Below are positions 1 to 10,000 of a stretch of 64,000 bases of DNA, in pieces. The notes under the pieces are model-generated. The model saw nothing but the letters and a program-made list of their open reading frames with translations, searched no databases and was not told where the DNA came from. The stretch covers positions 2,517,164-2,581,163 of the forward strand of contig NZ_CP037452.1 of the NCBI RefSeq assembly GCF_007754425.1, in the 5' to 3' direction. The translations under genes were made by a program, and so were the position numbers. Position 1 is the first letter of the stretch. Every line of letters starts with the position of its first letter. The stretch is from Gimesia fumaroli (GTDB lineage: Bacteria; Planctomycetota; Planctomycetia; Planctomycetales; Planctomycetaceae).

Positions 1-1
1 T

Positions 2-703
2 ACGGGGTGGGGTGGCCTGGCAATTTATGCGGCAGAGCTTTATGGCTGCCGGGTCACGACAACAACGATTTCGCAAGAGCAATATCATCTGGCTATGGAA
101 CGAGTGCATGCTGCCGGGCTTTCCGATCAGGTTACGGTTCTGCTTTCGGACTATCGCGATCTGGAAGGCGAGTATGACAAGCTGGTTTCGATCGAAATGA
201 TTGAAGCCGTTGGTTCCGAGTATTTTGAAACGTATTTCGAAAAGTGCAGTCAGTTATTGCGCGACGATGGGATGATGTTTTTGCAGAGTATTGTGATCAA
301 AGATCAGCGGTTCGAAGAGTACCTACGCAGTGTGGATTTCATTCGCCGCTATATTTTTCCCGGCGGTTGTCTGCCGTCCGTAGCGGCCATTCTGCAATCG
401 ACGACTCGCGCGACCGACATGCGGCTGCTGCAGCTGGATGACATCGCACCGCATTATGCACAGACATTACGTTGCTGGCAGGAGCAGTTTCAAAATCAAC
501 TGGATCGGGTGCGCGAACTGGGCTATTCCGAATCGTTCATTCGCATGTGGAACTATTATTTCAGCTACTGTGAAGCAGCGTTTGAGGAACGTCAATGCAA
601 TACGGTTCAGATGTTGTTTGCGAAAGCGGGGTGTCGCTTCGATCCGGTCCAGCGGCAGACGGTTGAGCGATTTGTTTCTCAAGAACAGGGAGTCCTGGCG
701 TGA
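2..703 (+). CDS. Cyclopropane-fatty-acyl-phospholipid synthase, C-terminal part (5' truncated by window)
   Basis: The reading frame is already open at base 2, so the N-terminus lies outside the window. The first visible residues, GWGGLAIYAAELYGCRV, are the glycine-rich SAM-binding motif of the CFA synthase family. Further on are the family-typical SIEMIEAVG and the segment FLQSIVIKDQRFEEY. Family members transfer a methylene or methyl group from SAM onto the double bond of acyl chains in membrane phospholipids. The gene ends in GCGTGA, where the GTG of the next gene overlaps the stop, so the two are probably translationally coupled. A second CFA-like gene lies two genes on. The family is clear; cyclopropanation versus another methyl transfer cannot be decided here. 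Confidence 0.85.
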   Translation, partial: TGWGGLAIYAAELYGCRVTTTTISQEQYHLAMERVHAAGLSDQVTVLLSDYRDLEGEYDKLVSIEMIEAVGSEYFETYFEKCSQLLRDDGMMFLQSIVIKDQRFEEYLRSVDFIRRYIFPGGCLPSVAAILQSTTRATDMRLLQLDDIAPHYAQTLRCWQEQFQNQLDRVRELGYSESFIRMWNYYFSYCEAAFEERQCNTVQMLFAKAGCRFDPVQRQTVERFVSQEQGVLA

Positions 704-1494
704 ATCCCTGGTTTATGGTGGGCCTTGGTTGGATTTTCATTGCGCTAGTGATGGCTCTGCTCTGGCTGTTGCAGCGAAAGACCGGAGATGCCGGCATTGT
801 CGATGTCGCCTGGGGCATGGGCGTGGGATTACTGACTCTGTTTTTTGTCTGGGGCAGTCATGAGGGGGATCTGGTACGACGGATTATGCTGGCGGTGCTG
901 GCGATGGTCTGGGCACTACGGCTGAGCGGGTATATTTTATGGCGCGTGTGGACCATGCCGGAAGACGGTCGCTATCAGACCTTGAAAGAGAAATGGGGCA
1001 CCGCCGCACAGTCGAAACTATTCTGGTTTTATCAATTACAGGCCATCGGCAGTTTGCTGTTTGCGTTGCCGATACTGATCGCCGCACAGGGGACTGCTCC
1101 ACTGGGAGTGTTTGATTTTCTGGGGATTGGGATCTGGTTGACAGCGATCGTGGGGGAACTGATTGCCGACTGGCAACTCGCCCGGTTTCGAGCCCAAATA
1201 GAGAGCAAAGGGCAGGTTTGCCGCGAGGGGCTGTGGTACTACTCTCGGCATCCGAATTATTTTTTTGAGTGGTTGCACTGGTGGGCTTATGTTGGTCTGG
1301 CGATGGCTGCACCGTGGGGCTGGCTTACAATTTTGGGGCCATTGCTGATGTTGCATTTTATTCTGAATGTGACCGGGATTCCTCCCACAGAAGAACAGGC
1401 TTTGAAAAGTCGTGGTGATGCCTATCGAGAGTATCAGCGAACCACGAATGCATTTTTTCCCTGGCCTCCTGAAACGAAACAGGTGACAGTATGA
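700..1494 (+). CDS. DUF1295 (steroid 5-alpha-reductase-like) membrane protein
   Basis: A 264-aa integral membrane protein with about six or seven hydrophobic segments, beginning at a GTG that overlaps the previous stop. The C-terminal third carries the DUF1295 signature: REGLWYYSRHPNYFFEW around residues 170-186, followed by PPTEEQALKSRGDAYREYQ near the end. The fold is related to steroid 5-alpha-reductases and isoprenylcysteine methyltransferases. DUF1295 proteins are often encoded beside CFA synthases, which suggests a reductive or methylating step on lipid acyl chains at the membrane. That role is inferred from neighbours, since no substrate can be read from the sequence. Its stop overlaps the next ATG (ATGA). 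Confidence 0.85.
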   Translation: MNPWFMVGLGWIFIALVMALLWLLQRKTGDAGIVDVAWGMGVGLLTLFFVWGSHEGDLVRRIMLAVLAMVWALRLSGYILWRVWTMPEDGRYQTLKEKWGTAAQSKLFWFYQLQAIGSLLFALPILIAAQGTAPLGVFDFLGIGIWLTAIVGELIADWQLARFRAQIESKGQVCREGLWYYSRHPNYFFEWLHWWAYVGLAMAAPWGWLTILGPLLMLHFILNVTGIPPTEEQALKSRGDAYREYQRTTNAFFPWPPETKQVTV

Positions 1495-2609
1495 AATCAG
1501 ATTTGATGATGAATGCCGCGATTGAATTGGTTGAGCGAGGTTGGATCCCCGATTGGCTCACGAGGCGGGCGATTCGTAATCTGTGCAGTAAACGGCTGGC
1601 GACACTGGATGCCGGCAGCGATCAGGCTAACAGAGAGAACATACAGACTTTTATCGAAGCGGCGAAACAGAGCCCGATTGCCCTGGTCCCGGAAAAGGCG
1701 AACGAACAGCATTATGAAGTGCCTGCCGAGTTCTACCAGTTGGTATTAGGGAACCGTCGTAAATATAGTTCTTGTTACTGGCCAGAAGGTGTCTCCACGC
1801 TTGACGAAGCAGAAACAGCGGCCCTGCGCGAGACTTGCCTGCATGCGCAGCTCGAAGACGGAATGCAGGTGCTGGAACTGGGCTGTGGCTGGGGATCGTT
1901 GTCGCTCTGGATTGTGGAGAATTATCCCCATTGTCGTGTGACAGCGGTTTCGAATTCTCAATCACAACGCGCAGCGATCGAGCAACAGGCAATTGAGCGG
2001 GGAGTTGCAGACCGGCTCACCGTGATGACCGCTGATATGAACGACTTTGCGACATCACAGAAATTTGATCGTGTGATGTCGGTCGAAATGTTTGAGCATA
2101 TGCGGAACTATCAACGTCTGCTCAACCGCATTGCCAACTGGCTGACCGATGATGGGAAATTATTCGTCCACATTTTCTGTCATCGTCAGTTTGTCTATGA
2201 ATTCAGTGATCAAAGTGCCGATGACTGGATGGCCCGCCACTTCTTCACCGGCGGCATTATGCCCGGCGACGATTATCTGGCACAGTTCAACGAGCACATG
2301 CAGGTAACGGAACAGTGGCGTTGGGATGGTCGGCATTACCAGCGTACTTCCGAAGCCTGGCTGGCGAACCTTGATCAGAGACGAGACCAGATTCTACCGA
2401 TTCTCGCCCAGACTTACGGCGAGCAGCAGGCAAAGCGCTGGCTGATCCGCTGGCGGCTGTTTTTTCTGGCAGTTGCTGAACTGTTTGGGTATCGGAATGG
2501 CTCGGAATGGTATGTCTCCCATTACCTGCTGGAGCCGGTTTCTGCTCAAAGCTCAGCCGGCAACGCAAAATCGTTGCAAACACCGCGTGACAAGTATTCC
2601 GCGGTTTGA
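1491..2609 (+). CDS. CFA/coclaurine N-methyltransferase-like SAM-dependent methyltransferase
   Basis: A 372-aa class I methyltransferase starting at the ATG of an ATGA overlap with the DUF1295 gene. Around residue 128 is motif I, VLELGCGWGSLSLW, and SVEMFEHMRNYQRLL follows at about residue 200. The N-terminal EHYEVPAEFY-type helix (here QHYEVPAEFYQL) and the segment KYSSCYWPEG are typical of the branch of the CFA family that includes coclaurine-N-methyltransferase-like enzymes. It probably modifies a lipid together with the two upstream gene products. The three genes form one tight operon. The acceptor substrate is unknown. Confidence 0.8.
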   Translation: MKSDLMMNAAIELVERGWIPDWLTRRAIRNLCSKRLATLDAGSDQANRENIQTFIEAAKQSPIALVPEKANEQHYEVPAEFYQLVLGNRRKYSSCYWPEGVSTLDEAETAALRETCLHAQLEDGMQVLELGCGWGSLSLWIVENYPHCRVTAVSNSQSQRAAIEQQAIERGVADRLTVMTADMNDFATSQKFDRVMSVEMFEHMRNYQRLLNRIANWLTDDGKLFVHIFCHRQFVYEFSDQSADDWMARHFFTGGIMPGDDYLAQFNEHMQVTEQWRWDGRHYQRTSEAWLANLDQRRDQILPILAQTYGEQQAKRWLIRWRLFFLAVAELFGYRNGSEWYVSHYLLEPVSAQSSAGNAKSLQTPRDKYSAV

Positions 2610-2894
2610 GTCTGTCCCTGGTCGAGGATTGACATGTGCCTGGAACCGGTTTACGATTGATCACGTTCTGTGATTCGGTTTGAGTTTAAGCAAAGTCAAT
2701 TCCTGTGGGGAGTTCTTCCTCATTCTTTGTCGTGTTGCGAAAGCGAAAGCAGCACGGAAAATCACAGTGACATGGTAAAGCTGATGTTCCTGTATTTTTC
2801 AATGATGCAGGATGAAAAGCGGCGTTGTGCCAACTTTGTACTTGGATCATTGATCGAAACAAGTTGGCAACAAACAGACGACAAGGACCATGTG

Positions 2895-5552
2895 ATGACA
2901 ACGACACTGAGACGTTATATCAGCCGGAATCCCATTCTTGTCTTTCTGCTGTTCTTATGTGTTTCCCCTGGTTCGCTTGACGCTGCGACTCCCCGCGTTT
3001 CCCGTGATCTACAGGTCTTGTACACATTTGATGCTGGAAAGGGAGACGTGGTCCGCGATCGTTCTAGTGTCGGGCAGCCGCTCGATTTGAAAATTGAGAA
3101 GCCAGCCGCCGTGCATTGGAAGAATGGAGCACTGGTCGTTCGGAAGTCCACAAAAATCAGTTCGATGGGACCAGCCAGGAAAATTATTAACTCGATCAAA
3201 CGGGCGAATGGTTTGACCGTTGAAGCCTGGATCAAGCCTGCGAACGATCGGCAGAAAGGTCCAGCTCGGATCATATCTCTTTCCGGAAATCCCAGTAAAA
3301 GAAATCTGACACTGGGACAGGAAGGGAAACAGTATAACGTGCGATTACGCACGACTTCGACCAGTGTGAATGGAAATCCTTCCACCGCAACACCAGACAA
3401 ATTTGTGAAAACCGTGTTGACGCATGTCGTTTATACCCGTGATGCAGCGGGAACTGCCCGGATTTATATTAATGGGCAGCCGCAAGCTAAGCAGAAGGTC
3501 TTTGGCAAACTCAGAAACTGGGATAAAGATTTTGGTCTGATCCTGGCAAATGAAAAGACGGGAGATCGTCCCTGGTTGGGTGAATTGCATCTGGTGGCGC
3601 TTTTCAGTCGTGCCTTAACCGACGGTGAAGTCAAACAGAATTTCCGGGCGGGAGCGACATCAAAGGCGGACAGTGCACAAACCAAAGCAGCGCTCGCCGC
3701 GGCACAGGCACGGCATGAGTTTGAAACGCAGGTCGCTCCGGTACTCGCAAGGAACTGTCTGGATTGTCACGATTCGGCGGCGAATAAAGGTCAGCTTGAT
3801 TTATCACGCAAAGCGGCCGCCTTTGCGGGGGGAGAAAGCGGCAAAGCAATTGTCCCCGGGAACGCAGGAGAGAGTCTGCTGTGGGAACAGATCAAATCCG
3901 GGGCGATGCCTCCGGAAGGAGAGCCACTGACGAATCATGAAAAAAATGTATTTAAGCAGTGGATCGACAAGGGGGCGGTCTGGTCGGTCGAATTGATCGA
4001 TCCGGCTGTTTATGTGTATGAGGGCCGTGCGGGAGCGGTCTGGTTACAGCGACTGACGGTTCCCGAATATATCGAAACCGTGCGCAGTGCTGTCGGCGTT
4101 GATATTGCACAGGAAGCCCGCGAGCTATTACCTCCTGATTTGCGGGCGGATGGCTTTAGTAATACGGCTTATAATCTGAATGTGGATCTCAAACATGTGG
4201 AGATTTATGCGCGTCTCGCCGAGATTATTGTGGATCGGATGGATGTGATGAAGTTTGCGTCGCGCTTTTCGAAAAGCCGGAAACTTTCCACCGATGATAC
4301 CATGCGAAAATTTATCGCCGACATGGGGAAATGGATTTTGCGCGGCCCGCTCGATGATCGTGAGGTGACGACTTATAGCGGCATCCCGACGACTGTGGCC
4401 AGTGCGGGCGGTAATTATCAGGAAGCCGTTCGTCTTTTGATCGAAGCGATGTTGCAGTCGCCCCGGTTCATTTACCGGGTCGAAAATCAGCGCGGCGATG
4501 GCAGTGCCTGGCCCGTGGATGAGTACGAGCTCGCATCTCGGATGAGCTATATCATCTGGGGCGGACCACCGGACCGGGAACTGATGCGGGCGGCCGATGC
4601 GGGCGAACTGCACGACCGCGGCCTGATCGAAAAACAGGCACGCCGGATGTTACAAGACCCGCGGGCCGTGAATCGTTCTCTGCAGTTTCTCTCGGAATGG
4701 TTGAATCTGGATCGGTTGGGCAATCTTCGCCCCGATCGGAAGAAGTTTCCGAACTGGAACGATGCACTTGCAGCCGACATGCGCGACGAAACACAGGCCT
4801 TTTTCAAAGAAATCGTTTGGGAGCAGAGTCGTCCACTGGCGGATCTGTTAAACGCGCAACTGACTTATGCCACGCCTGATCTCGCAGCCCACTATGGTCT
4901 CAAACCGCAAGGTCCCGGACTCAAACGCTATGATTTGTCGTCTATTCCGGCGCGGGGAGGCCTGCTCACACAGGGAAGCGTGCTGACGGTAGGGGGAGAC
5001 GAAGCGTCGATGGTTACCCGAGGCTTGTTTGTCATGCAGGGAGTCCTGCGCGGTGTCGTGAAGGATCCGCCGCCCGGTCTCGATATCACGCCCGTGCCTT
5101 CGAAGCCGGGGTTGTCCCAACGGCGGATTGCGGAACAGAGGCTGGCAAATGTTTCCTGCAGCGGCTGTCACATACGGTTTGAACCGTTGGCATTTGGTCT
5201 GGAGAAGTATGACGGCCTGGGAGCCTTTCATGAACGGGATGAACATGGCAATCAAATGCGTGAGGATGGAGAAATATTGTTTCCCGGGGCGGCAAAACCG
5301 GTTGCTTATCAGACAAGTGCTGCGTTGATGAATCTGCTGGCAGAGAGTCCGCGGGTTCAGAAATCGATTACCTGGAAAGTCACCCAATTCGCATTAAGTC
5401 GTCCCCTGGTTGCTGAAGATGCGCGGACCCTGGATCAGATTCATCAAACCTTTCAGAAAAATGGGGGAACCTATTCCAGTTTGATGACCGCGATCGTACT
5501 GAGTGATCTGGTGTTGATGACAAAAACAGAACCTAATTCATCGGAGAAGTGA
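2895..5552 (+). CDS. LamG-like / planctomycete cytochrome c / DUF1587-DUF1592-DUF1588-DUF1585 secreted protein
   Basis: About 885 aa. I place the start at ATG 2895 (or GTG 2892), preceded by AAGGA, because a clear signal peptide begins there (MTTTLRRYISRNPILVFLLF, cleavage near SLDAA). The open frame upstream to 2670 has no signal-peptide character. Order of domains: a LamG/concanavalin-like beta-sandwich (about residues 30-250), a PSCyt1-like haem motif CLDCH with the GGESGKAIVPGN segment, DUF1587 (WLQRLTVPEYIETVRSAVG), DUF1592 (ELASRMSYIIWGGPPD), DUF1588 with a second CxxCH (CSGCHIRFEPLAFGLE), and C-terminal DUF1585. It is probably a periplasmic or cell-surface haem protein. Function in the family is unproven. 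It overlaps the region of the next start, so the pair is co-transcribed. Confidence 0.85.
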   Translation: MTTTLRRYISRNPILVFLLFLCVSPGSLDAATPRVSRDLQVLYTFDAGKGDVVRDRSSVGQPLDLKIEKPAAVHWKNGALVVRKSTKISSMGPARKIINSIKRANGLTVEAWIKPANDRQKGPARIISLSGNPSKRNLTLGQEGKQYNVRLRTTSTSVNGNPSTATPDKFVKTVLTHVVYTRDAAGTARIYINGQPQAKQKVFGKLRNWDKDFGLILANEKTGDRPWLGELHLVALFSRALTDGEVKQNFRAGATSKADSAQTKAALAAAQARHEFETQVAPVLARNCLDCHDSAANKGQLDLSRKAAAFAGGESGKAIVPGNAGESLLWEQIKSGAMPPEGEPLTNHEKNVFKQWIDKGAVWSVELIDPAVYVYEGRAGAVWLQRLTVPEYIETVRSAVGVDIAQEARELLPPDLRADGFSNTAYNLNVDLKHVEIYARLAEIIVDRMDVMKFASRFSKSRKLSTDDTMRKFIADMGKWILRGPLDDREVTTYSGIPTTVASAGGNYQEAVRLLIEAMLQSPRFIYRVENQRGDGSAWPVDEYELASRMSYIIWGGPPDRELMRAADAGELHDRGLIEKQARRMLQDPRAVNRSLQFLSEWLNLDRLGNLRPDRKKFPNWNDALAADMRDETQAFFKEIVWEQSRPLADLLNAQLTYATPDLAAHYGLKPQGPGLKRYDLSSIPARGGLLTQGSVLTVGGDEASMVTRGLFVMQGVLRGVVKDPPPGLDITPVPSKPGLSQRRIAEQRLANVSCSGCHIRFEPLAFGLEKYDGLGAFHERDEHGNQMREDGEILFPGAAKPVAYQTSAALMNLLAESPRVQKSITWKVTQFALSRPLVAEDARTLDQIHQTFQKNGGTYSSLMTAIVLSDLVLMTKTEPNSSEK

Positions 5553-5554
5553 GA

Positions 5555-6982
5555 ATGAGAAAACGAACGATCAACCGCAGGACACTGCTCCGAAGCATGG
5601 GGGCTGCGACGATTGGACTGCCGATACTGGAAGAAATGTTGGATTCCCCGGCGGAAGCAGCTCCCGAGAAAACGGTCCCGGTCAGGGCTTTCAACCTCTT
5701 CTTTGGTCTTGGAATTCCCGCGCCTCTACAGACAGAAGGTTATGAGGGCGTGCTGGAACCGCTCAAGCCGCTAAAAGACAAACTGCTGATTATGCGGAAT
5801 GTCGATCAGATCCGCTGTGATGAGAAGGGGATCAATGCGCACTACGATGGTGCTTCCGGTGCGTTTACCGCGGAACCGCCGAATGGAGAAGCCCGCTCAG
5901 GAGGACCTTCGATCGATCAGGTAGTCCGCAAAACTCATTACCCCAAAGGCTTGCCGGCAGGCATGGTACCGACATTGATCGGGGGGACATTTTTCCGGCG
6001 CAGTCGCGTGGGACGTTATGTGCATAGTTACAATCAGGATTGTACCGTCGCCGCCACGATGCAGGAAAAGCCACGCGATCTGTTTGACCGTGTCTTTGGT
6101 TCGATTTCTCTCTCGGGTGACGAATCGGATGTGCGTCGGAAACGGCTCAAACGGAGCGTGCTGGATTCGGTCGTCGCGGACTACAAATATTATACCGGAG
6201 TGAACTCGCCACTCGGGTCGGCTTCCAAGTCGCGCGTTGCCGATCATCTTGATCGCATTCGTGAATTCGAACAGCGTGCCTTTGCTTTGAAGAACAAGAA
6301 TCCGAACGCACCAGAGCTGCCGCCCCGTTCGCAGATTCTTCACGGCGGTCCGGCAGACCCGGGGGGGATGGGTGTTGATATCACGTTGGAAGAGCTGACG
6401 ACTGAATGGCGTTTGATGGCCGACTTGTATGCACTGGCAATTCAAATGGATCGCACCCGGTTCGGGGCGCTGACCTTTTTGGCAGCGGGAGAACGGATTC
6501 GACTGACGGGCGATTATGCATATGACGGCAAAAAAATCTGGCATTTCGATGATGCCCGCCAGCAGAAGGCTTCAGGCGATAAAGGCTGCAGTCACGAATG
6601 GTGGCACAAGTTCAATGAAAAGAAGAAAAATGAAGCACTGCGGGCGCATGCTCACATGAAGATGCGTGAAATCGCTTATTTCCTGCAACGGTTGGACGAT
6701 GCTGATTCCAGAGAGGCCAATGGTCGAACGATTCTGGAAAATTCGCTGATTACGATTTCTACCGAGTCAGGCGATGGCCGTCACAATGATGTGAAACGCG
6801 AATTGTCGGGTGTATTCCACGCGATTACCGGCGCCAATGGCCGATTCAAAACGGGTGAAATCATGGATGTCGGGGCGGAAGGGATCGATGTTTACAATAC
6901 GATGCTGGCGGGAATGGATGTCAAAGACCGGCTCGGCCCTCTGAAACGCGCGTCAAATTCCATCGATTCGATCCGGGCTTAA
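5555..6982 (+). CDS. DUF1552 family Tat-exported protein
   Basis: About 475 aa. ATG 5555 is preferred because GGAGAAG lies six bases upstream; a GTG at 5549 overlapping the previous stop is the alternative. The N-terminus has a twin-arginine-type signal (TINRRTLLRSMGAATIGLPI). The body is DUF1552, with landmarks GPSIDQVVRKTHYPKGLPAG and SHEWWHKFNEKKKNEALRAH. Genes for DUF1552 and DUF1592 proteins are habitually paired in planctomycetes, which suggests a joint extracytoplasmic role. The biochemical activity is unknown, although the fold resembles alkaline-phosphatase/sulfatase-like DUF1501 proteins. The gene converges with the minus-strand kinase 52 bases on. Confidence 0.85.
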   Translation: MRKRTINRRTLLRSMGAATIGLPILEEMLDSPAEAAPEKTVPVRAFNLFFGLGIPAPLQTEGYEGVLEPLKPLKDKLLIMRNVDQIRCDEKGINAHYDGASGAFTAEPPNGEARSGGPSIDQVVRKTHYPKGLPAGMVPTLIGGTFFRRSRVGRYVHSYNQDCTVAATMQEKPRDLFDRVFGSISLSGDESDVRRKRLKRSVLDSVVADYKYYTGVNSPLGSASKSRVADHLDRIREFEQRAFALKNKNPNAPELPPRSQILHGGPADPGGMGVDITLEELTTEWRLMADLYALAIQMDRTRFGALTFLAAGERIRLTGDYAYDGKKIWHFDDARQQKASGDKGCSHEWWHKFNEKKKNEALRAHAHMKMREIAYFLQRLDDADSREANGRTILENSLITISTESGDGRHNDVKRELSGVFHAITGANGRFKTGEIMDVGAEGIDVYNTMLAGMDVKDRLGPLKRASNSIDSIRA

Positions 6983-7034
6983 GGACTGTATGGGATTCAT
7001 TGAAGATTCAACGTGAGTACTATTTATAAAGGTT

Positions 7035-10000
7035 TTAGCTGATTACCTGCTGATCAGATTCTACGAGTAGTTCTGTTAATGCACTCAACAGACTTTCTCG
7101 CTGGATTGGTTTGTGAAGTACTTTCCAGGGACCAGAACCGCTGGGGTTCAACTGCACCTGTTTGGGTGTGTAGCCTGAAATGAAGAGGACCGGAATTTCG
7201 GGGCGTTCCGCTCTGATTTTTTCTACCACGCCGTCACCATTCAAGTCGGGTAATACGACATCAGAGACGACTGCGATAAAGTGCGACGGTGTTTCTTTCC
7301 AGATCGCCAGTGCCTTGGTCGCGTTTTCCGCTTCGACGACCCGATAGCCATCCCGTTCCAGCATATCCCGCAGTGCCTTGCTGACCCCCCGGTCATCTTC
7401 GATCAGCAGAACTGAACCTGTGCCTTTCTGTGGCTTGCTGTGCGCTTGCCGGGGCGGCTGCTCGATGCTTTGACAGTCTGTCCTGGGAAGTAAGAAACGA
7501 AAGCAGGTTCCGGTTCCAGGTGCGCTGTTCAGCTCGATAAACCCTCCATGTAGCTCAACAATCTCTTTGACCGAGGTTAGTCCCAGTCCGGTTCCTTCGC
7601 CATTTCTTTTTGTGGTGAAAAAGGGGTCGAAAATTCGTTGTTTCGTTTCTTCGTCCATGCCGCAGCCCGTATCTCGGACCGAGAGTCCGATGTAATTTCC
7701 TGCAGGCCGTTCCGGTGTACCCTCCGATTGGGGAATCGTTTGTTCGAATGTGGCAAAGGTCAAAGTGCCTCCCTCAGCCATCGCATGTCGCGCATTGACC
7801 ACCAGATTCATCAGAATCTGATGCAGGTTTCCCGCGTCTGCCAGAACGAATCCCAGCGAATCAGCCAGATCGCATTCAATTTGAATGTCTTCGCCGAGAA
7901 CTCGGGAAAAGAAGGGGAGTGTTTCGTTGATGAGTTGATTGTAGTTGATCAACTGCCGATTCGAGGAGCGGTTGGAACTGAATGTCAGTAGTTGTCGCGT
8001 CAATTCCGTTCCCCGTTCCGCTGCTTCCTCAATGGAAGCTAGTGCGGGTTTAATTTCTTCGATTGGTTGTTCTTCAAGTTGAAGATTTGCCAGCTCCAGT
8101 TCACACATAATGACTGTCAGCAGGTTGTTGAAATCGTGTGCGACGCCGCCGGCAAGGCGGCCTAATGCTTCCATTTTAGTGGCTTCCCGCATGCGTTCTT
8201 CCGCCTGATCCCGTTGTTGTTCCGCATTGCGGCGTTGGAGTACTTCATAACGCAGGACTTCCACGTACCTGACGGTTCCGGAAATCAGTACTGTTGCCAG
8301 TACTAAAGCGAGTGTTCGAAACCAACGCGAGTGCCAGAAGGGGGGATGCACAGTGATACCAAGCGAGACTCCTTTTTCATTCCACAGACCGGAATTATTC
8401 GATCCTTGAATGCGCAACAGGTACTGACCGCCCGGCAAGCCGGTATAACGTCCTGAGCCATCCTGTGATTCAAACCAGGCTGTGTCAAAGCCTTCAAGCT
8501 TAAAACGGTAGCGATTCAGGCCGGGCATTGAGTAGCTCAAGGCGGCTGCTTCAAATTCAAAATAATTTTTGGGCCATGCGAGTTCGATATTGTGTACGCG
8601 GCTGGGGGCGGAATCCAGGGGCATGGGAACCTGTGCCTGGGTCAGGCTTGTCAGGACAACAGGTGGTATATAGTCGTTGGCTTTGAGTTTTTCCGGGCGA
8701 AAATGCGTCACGCCGCGCGGGCCACCAAACCAGAACTCGCCGTCCCGGGTTTTGTGAAATGAGGTTAACAGGAACGAATCGCCCTGTAAGCCTTCTTCCC
8801 GGCCGAATACCTGTGGAGGTTGCTTTCCCGTCGGATCAAAGGCGGTCAGACCATTGGCCGTACTTAGCCAAAGGCGTCCTTCGTTTTCCAGAATCCCAAG
8901 GATCATGTTATCCGACAGGCCATCTTCAACGGTAAAACGTTCAAAGATTCCCTGTTCTTCGTCGGTGACACGATGCAGCCCGTCGGACGTCGCGATCCAG
9001 AGCACGCCTTTGTGGTCTCGATGGATCGACTGGATTACGCCAGAACGCAATCCGCCTGACTTTTGGGCACCATGCCAGTAATGGTCGAATTTGCTGGCAT
9101 TTTTGGGTAACCGATCCAAGCCGTTGTCCGTACCAATCCAGAGTGTTCCATCCACATCCTGATGTAAGGCACCATAGCTTGCCGTATTGTTGGCAAGACT
9201 GGCCGGGTTTTGGGGATCGTGGACAAAGCGGGTTGCTTTTCCGGTTTGGGTATCGAAATGAGCCAGGCCACCTCCCTGAGTTAGCAGCCAGAGGGAACCG
9301 GGGTGGAGATTATCCTCCATGATGCGGCGGATGCAGTTTGATGCAGGGATACTTTCCGGGTCAGCAGGGTCGTGGCTGTAGCGGGTCAAAATTTGCTCAG
9401 ACTTTCGATCAAAGTGGAGCAGGTCGCCGCCATAGACGGCGATCCAGAATTGATGCAGACTGTCTTCAGCGAATGCAGAAACGAGCTGATTTTTCAATTG
9501 TGAGTCGGCTACTGGTATTGCAGTTCCTTTTTTGCGATCGAATTTTCGAAGCCCCGCAATAGTGCCGAGCCACATGGTGCCTGCATGATCTTCGTAAATG
9601 GGAAGCAGTCCGCTTCCCAGAGTTGCCAGATCGAATCCCCTGCTATGAGGATCAAATTTGACCAGTCCATCCAGGCTGACAATCCAGAAAATTCCTGATT
9701 CATCTTCAAAAACAGTGCGCGCACCGCGTCGAGAGAGTCCTCCTGGAGTCGGACCGAAGCGGGTAAAACTACCCTGATCCGGATCGAGACGCGACAGACT
9801 GGCATCGCCATTAAAGGTAGTGATCCAGAGCGTTCCTTCTCGATCTTCGTGTACGCTGGTGACAACAGGGCCGCCCAGAGTTTGAGAATTGTTCGGCTCG
9901 TAGGGGAAATGAGTCATGTCTCGAGATTGGGGATCAAAACGATCCAGGCCTTCCTGGGTACCGATCCAGAGGATCTGTTGGCTATCCTCGAAGATCGACC

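Noticed and set aside
2670..2894. N-terminal extension of the LamG/DUF1592 protein
   Set aside because: The extra 75 codons contain no signal peptide, while an ideal one begins at 2895 after a ribosome site.
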